A stretch of DNA of 5,623 bases from contig DIZF01000066.1 in NCBI GenBank assembly GCA_002427815.1, positions 155,082-160,704 of the forward strand. Reading direction: 5' to 3'. Within the stretch, counting starts at the first letter, position 1. The number at the start of each line of letters is the position of its first letter. The position numbers and the translations under genes were made by a program. The stretch is from Ramlibacter tataouinensis (GTDB lineage Bacteria; Pseudomonadota; Gammaproteobacteria; Burkholderiales; Burkholderiaceae_C). Positions 5,008 through 5,623 of the stretch are shown one piece after another. The notes under the pieces are model-generated. The model did no database searches. It saw only the letters and a program-made list of their open reading frames with translations, and was not told the origin of the DNA.

Positions 5008-5623
5008 ATGACCGCGTGGATTGACACACACTGCCACCTGGATGCGGCGGAGTTCGCCCCCGACACCGACGCGGTCCGCGCTCGCGCGCGCGCTGCCGGC
5101 GTCACCCATTGCGTCCTGCCTGCGGTTGAGGTGGGCAATTTCAAAGCGGTGCGCGAGCTCGCGCACCGGCACGGCGACAGCTATGCACTGGGCATCCACC
5201 CGTTGTGCACGGGTGCCGCGCCGACGGCGGACCTCGACCGCCTGGACCAGGCCCTGCTGGAGGCGCGGGATGATCCCCGCCTGGTTGCGGTCGGCGAAAT
5301 CGGCCTGGATTTTTTCGGGCCGGACCCCGACCCGGCGCGCCAGGAGTTGTTCCTGGCCGGGCAACTGGCGCTGGCGCGGCGGCATGGACTGCCGGTGATC
5401 CTGCACGTGCGCCGTTCCGCCGACAGGCTGCTCAAGCATTTGCGCCAGGCGGGGGTGACCGGCATCGCGCACGCTTTCAACGGCAGCGCCCAGCAGGCCA
5501 ACGAATTCGTCAAGCTGGGCTTCAAGCTGGGTTTTGGCGGCAACGTGACTTTCGAGCGCGCCCAGCAGATCCGGCGGCTCGCCGCCGACCTGCCGCTGGC
5601 GGCGCTGGTGCTGGAAACCGATG
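5008..5623 (+). CDS. TatD-family metal-dependent hydrolase, partial (right edge)
   Basis: The first 205 residues of a TatD-type amidohydrolase-superfamily enzyme; the gene continues past the window. TatD proteins are cytoplasmic two-metal TIM-barrel hydrolases with DNase activity reported in several bacteria. The ligand set is visible: His8 and His10 in THCHLD, Glu97 in GEIGLD, His133 in LHVR, His155 in AHAFNGS and Asp205 in LETD, where the window ends. About 50-60 further residues would be expected. The ATG at 5008 is chosen because the barrel motif follows at once (MTAWIDTHCHLD). Upstream there is only a weak GGTG, and the ATG at 5000 is out of frame. It is transcribed divergently from the protease operon, so shared regulation is possible but not shown. 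The 'HAFNGS' form is one I associate with betaproteobacterial members, where 'HCFSGS' is more usual. The family is certain; the physiological substrate is not. Confidence 0.93.
   Translation, partial: MTAWIDTHCHLDAAEFAPDTDAVRARARAAGVTHCVLPAVEVGNFKAVRELAHRHGDSYALGIHPLCTGAAPTADLDRLDQALLEARDDPRLVAVGEIGLDFFGPDPDPARQELFLAGQLALARRHGLPVILHVRRSADRLLKHLRQAGVTGIAHAFNGSAQQANEFVKLGFKLGFGGNVTFERAQQIRRLAADLPLAALVLETD

Noticed and set aside
3860..5011. A 383-codon plus-strand open frame antisense to the protease.
   Set aside because: Antisense shadow with repetitive His/Gly/Arg composition. It also crosses the divergent promoter gap.
5021..5026. A perfect TTGACA -35 hexamer on the plus strand.
   Set aside because: It lies inside the tatD-like coding region (Ile-Asp-Thr codons of the metal motif) and has no -10 element at the right spacing.

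Overview
This is a GC-rich bacterial chromosomal window. Protein character, codon use and one recognisable extragenic repeat (2791-2864) point to a betaproteobacterium of the order Burkholderiales, most likely family Comamonadaceae. The genus cannot be fixed from sequence alone.

Layout: five genes lie on the minus strand and read right to left. They are a membrane-anchored trypsin-like (HtrA-type) serine protease without a PDZ domain (4903 to 3914), a MoxR-type AAA+ ATPase (3875 to 2868), a DUF58 protein (2887 to 1829), a BatA-like von Willebrand factor A (vWA) membrane protein (1813 to 773) and a small GNAT acetyltransferase (644 to 138). A TatD-family metal-dependent hydrolase starts divergently at 5008 on the plus strand and runs off the right edge, ending exactly at its last metal-ligand motif. 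The 104-bp divergent gap (4904-5007) has an AT-rich stretch and probably holds the promoters. The left 137 bp contain no convincing gene, only inverted repeats after the GNAT stop.

How the genes fit together: MoxR ATPases coupled to DUF58 and vWA proteins are a widespread chaperone-like module linked in other bacteria to stress tolerance, aerotolerance and maturation of envelope or metal-containing proteins. Here the module is reduced to one ATPase, one soluble DUF58 protein and one membrane vWA protein. I see no DUF4381 gene, second vWA/TPR (BatB-like) gene or BatD gene. Its first gene appears to be the envelope protease, which suggests an envelope quality-control role (inference). The GNAT gene follows after 128 bp and may or may not be co-transcribed.

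The most notable oddity is a GC-rich, palindrome-containing extragenic repeat at the MoxR/DUF58 junction. It stays open in frame with DUF58, so the first ~36 residues of the longest DUF58 reading may be translated repeat rather than ancestral protein. I found no clearly new defence system, RNA gene, CRISPR array or insertion sequence.
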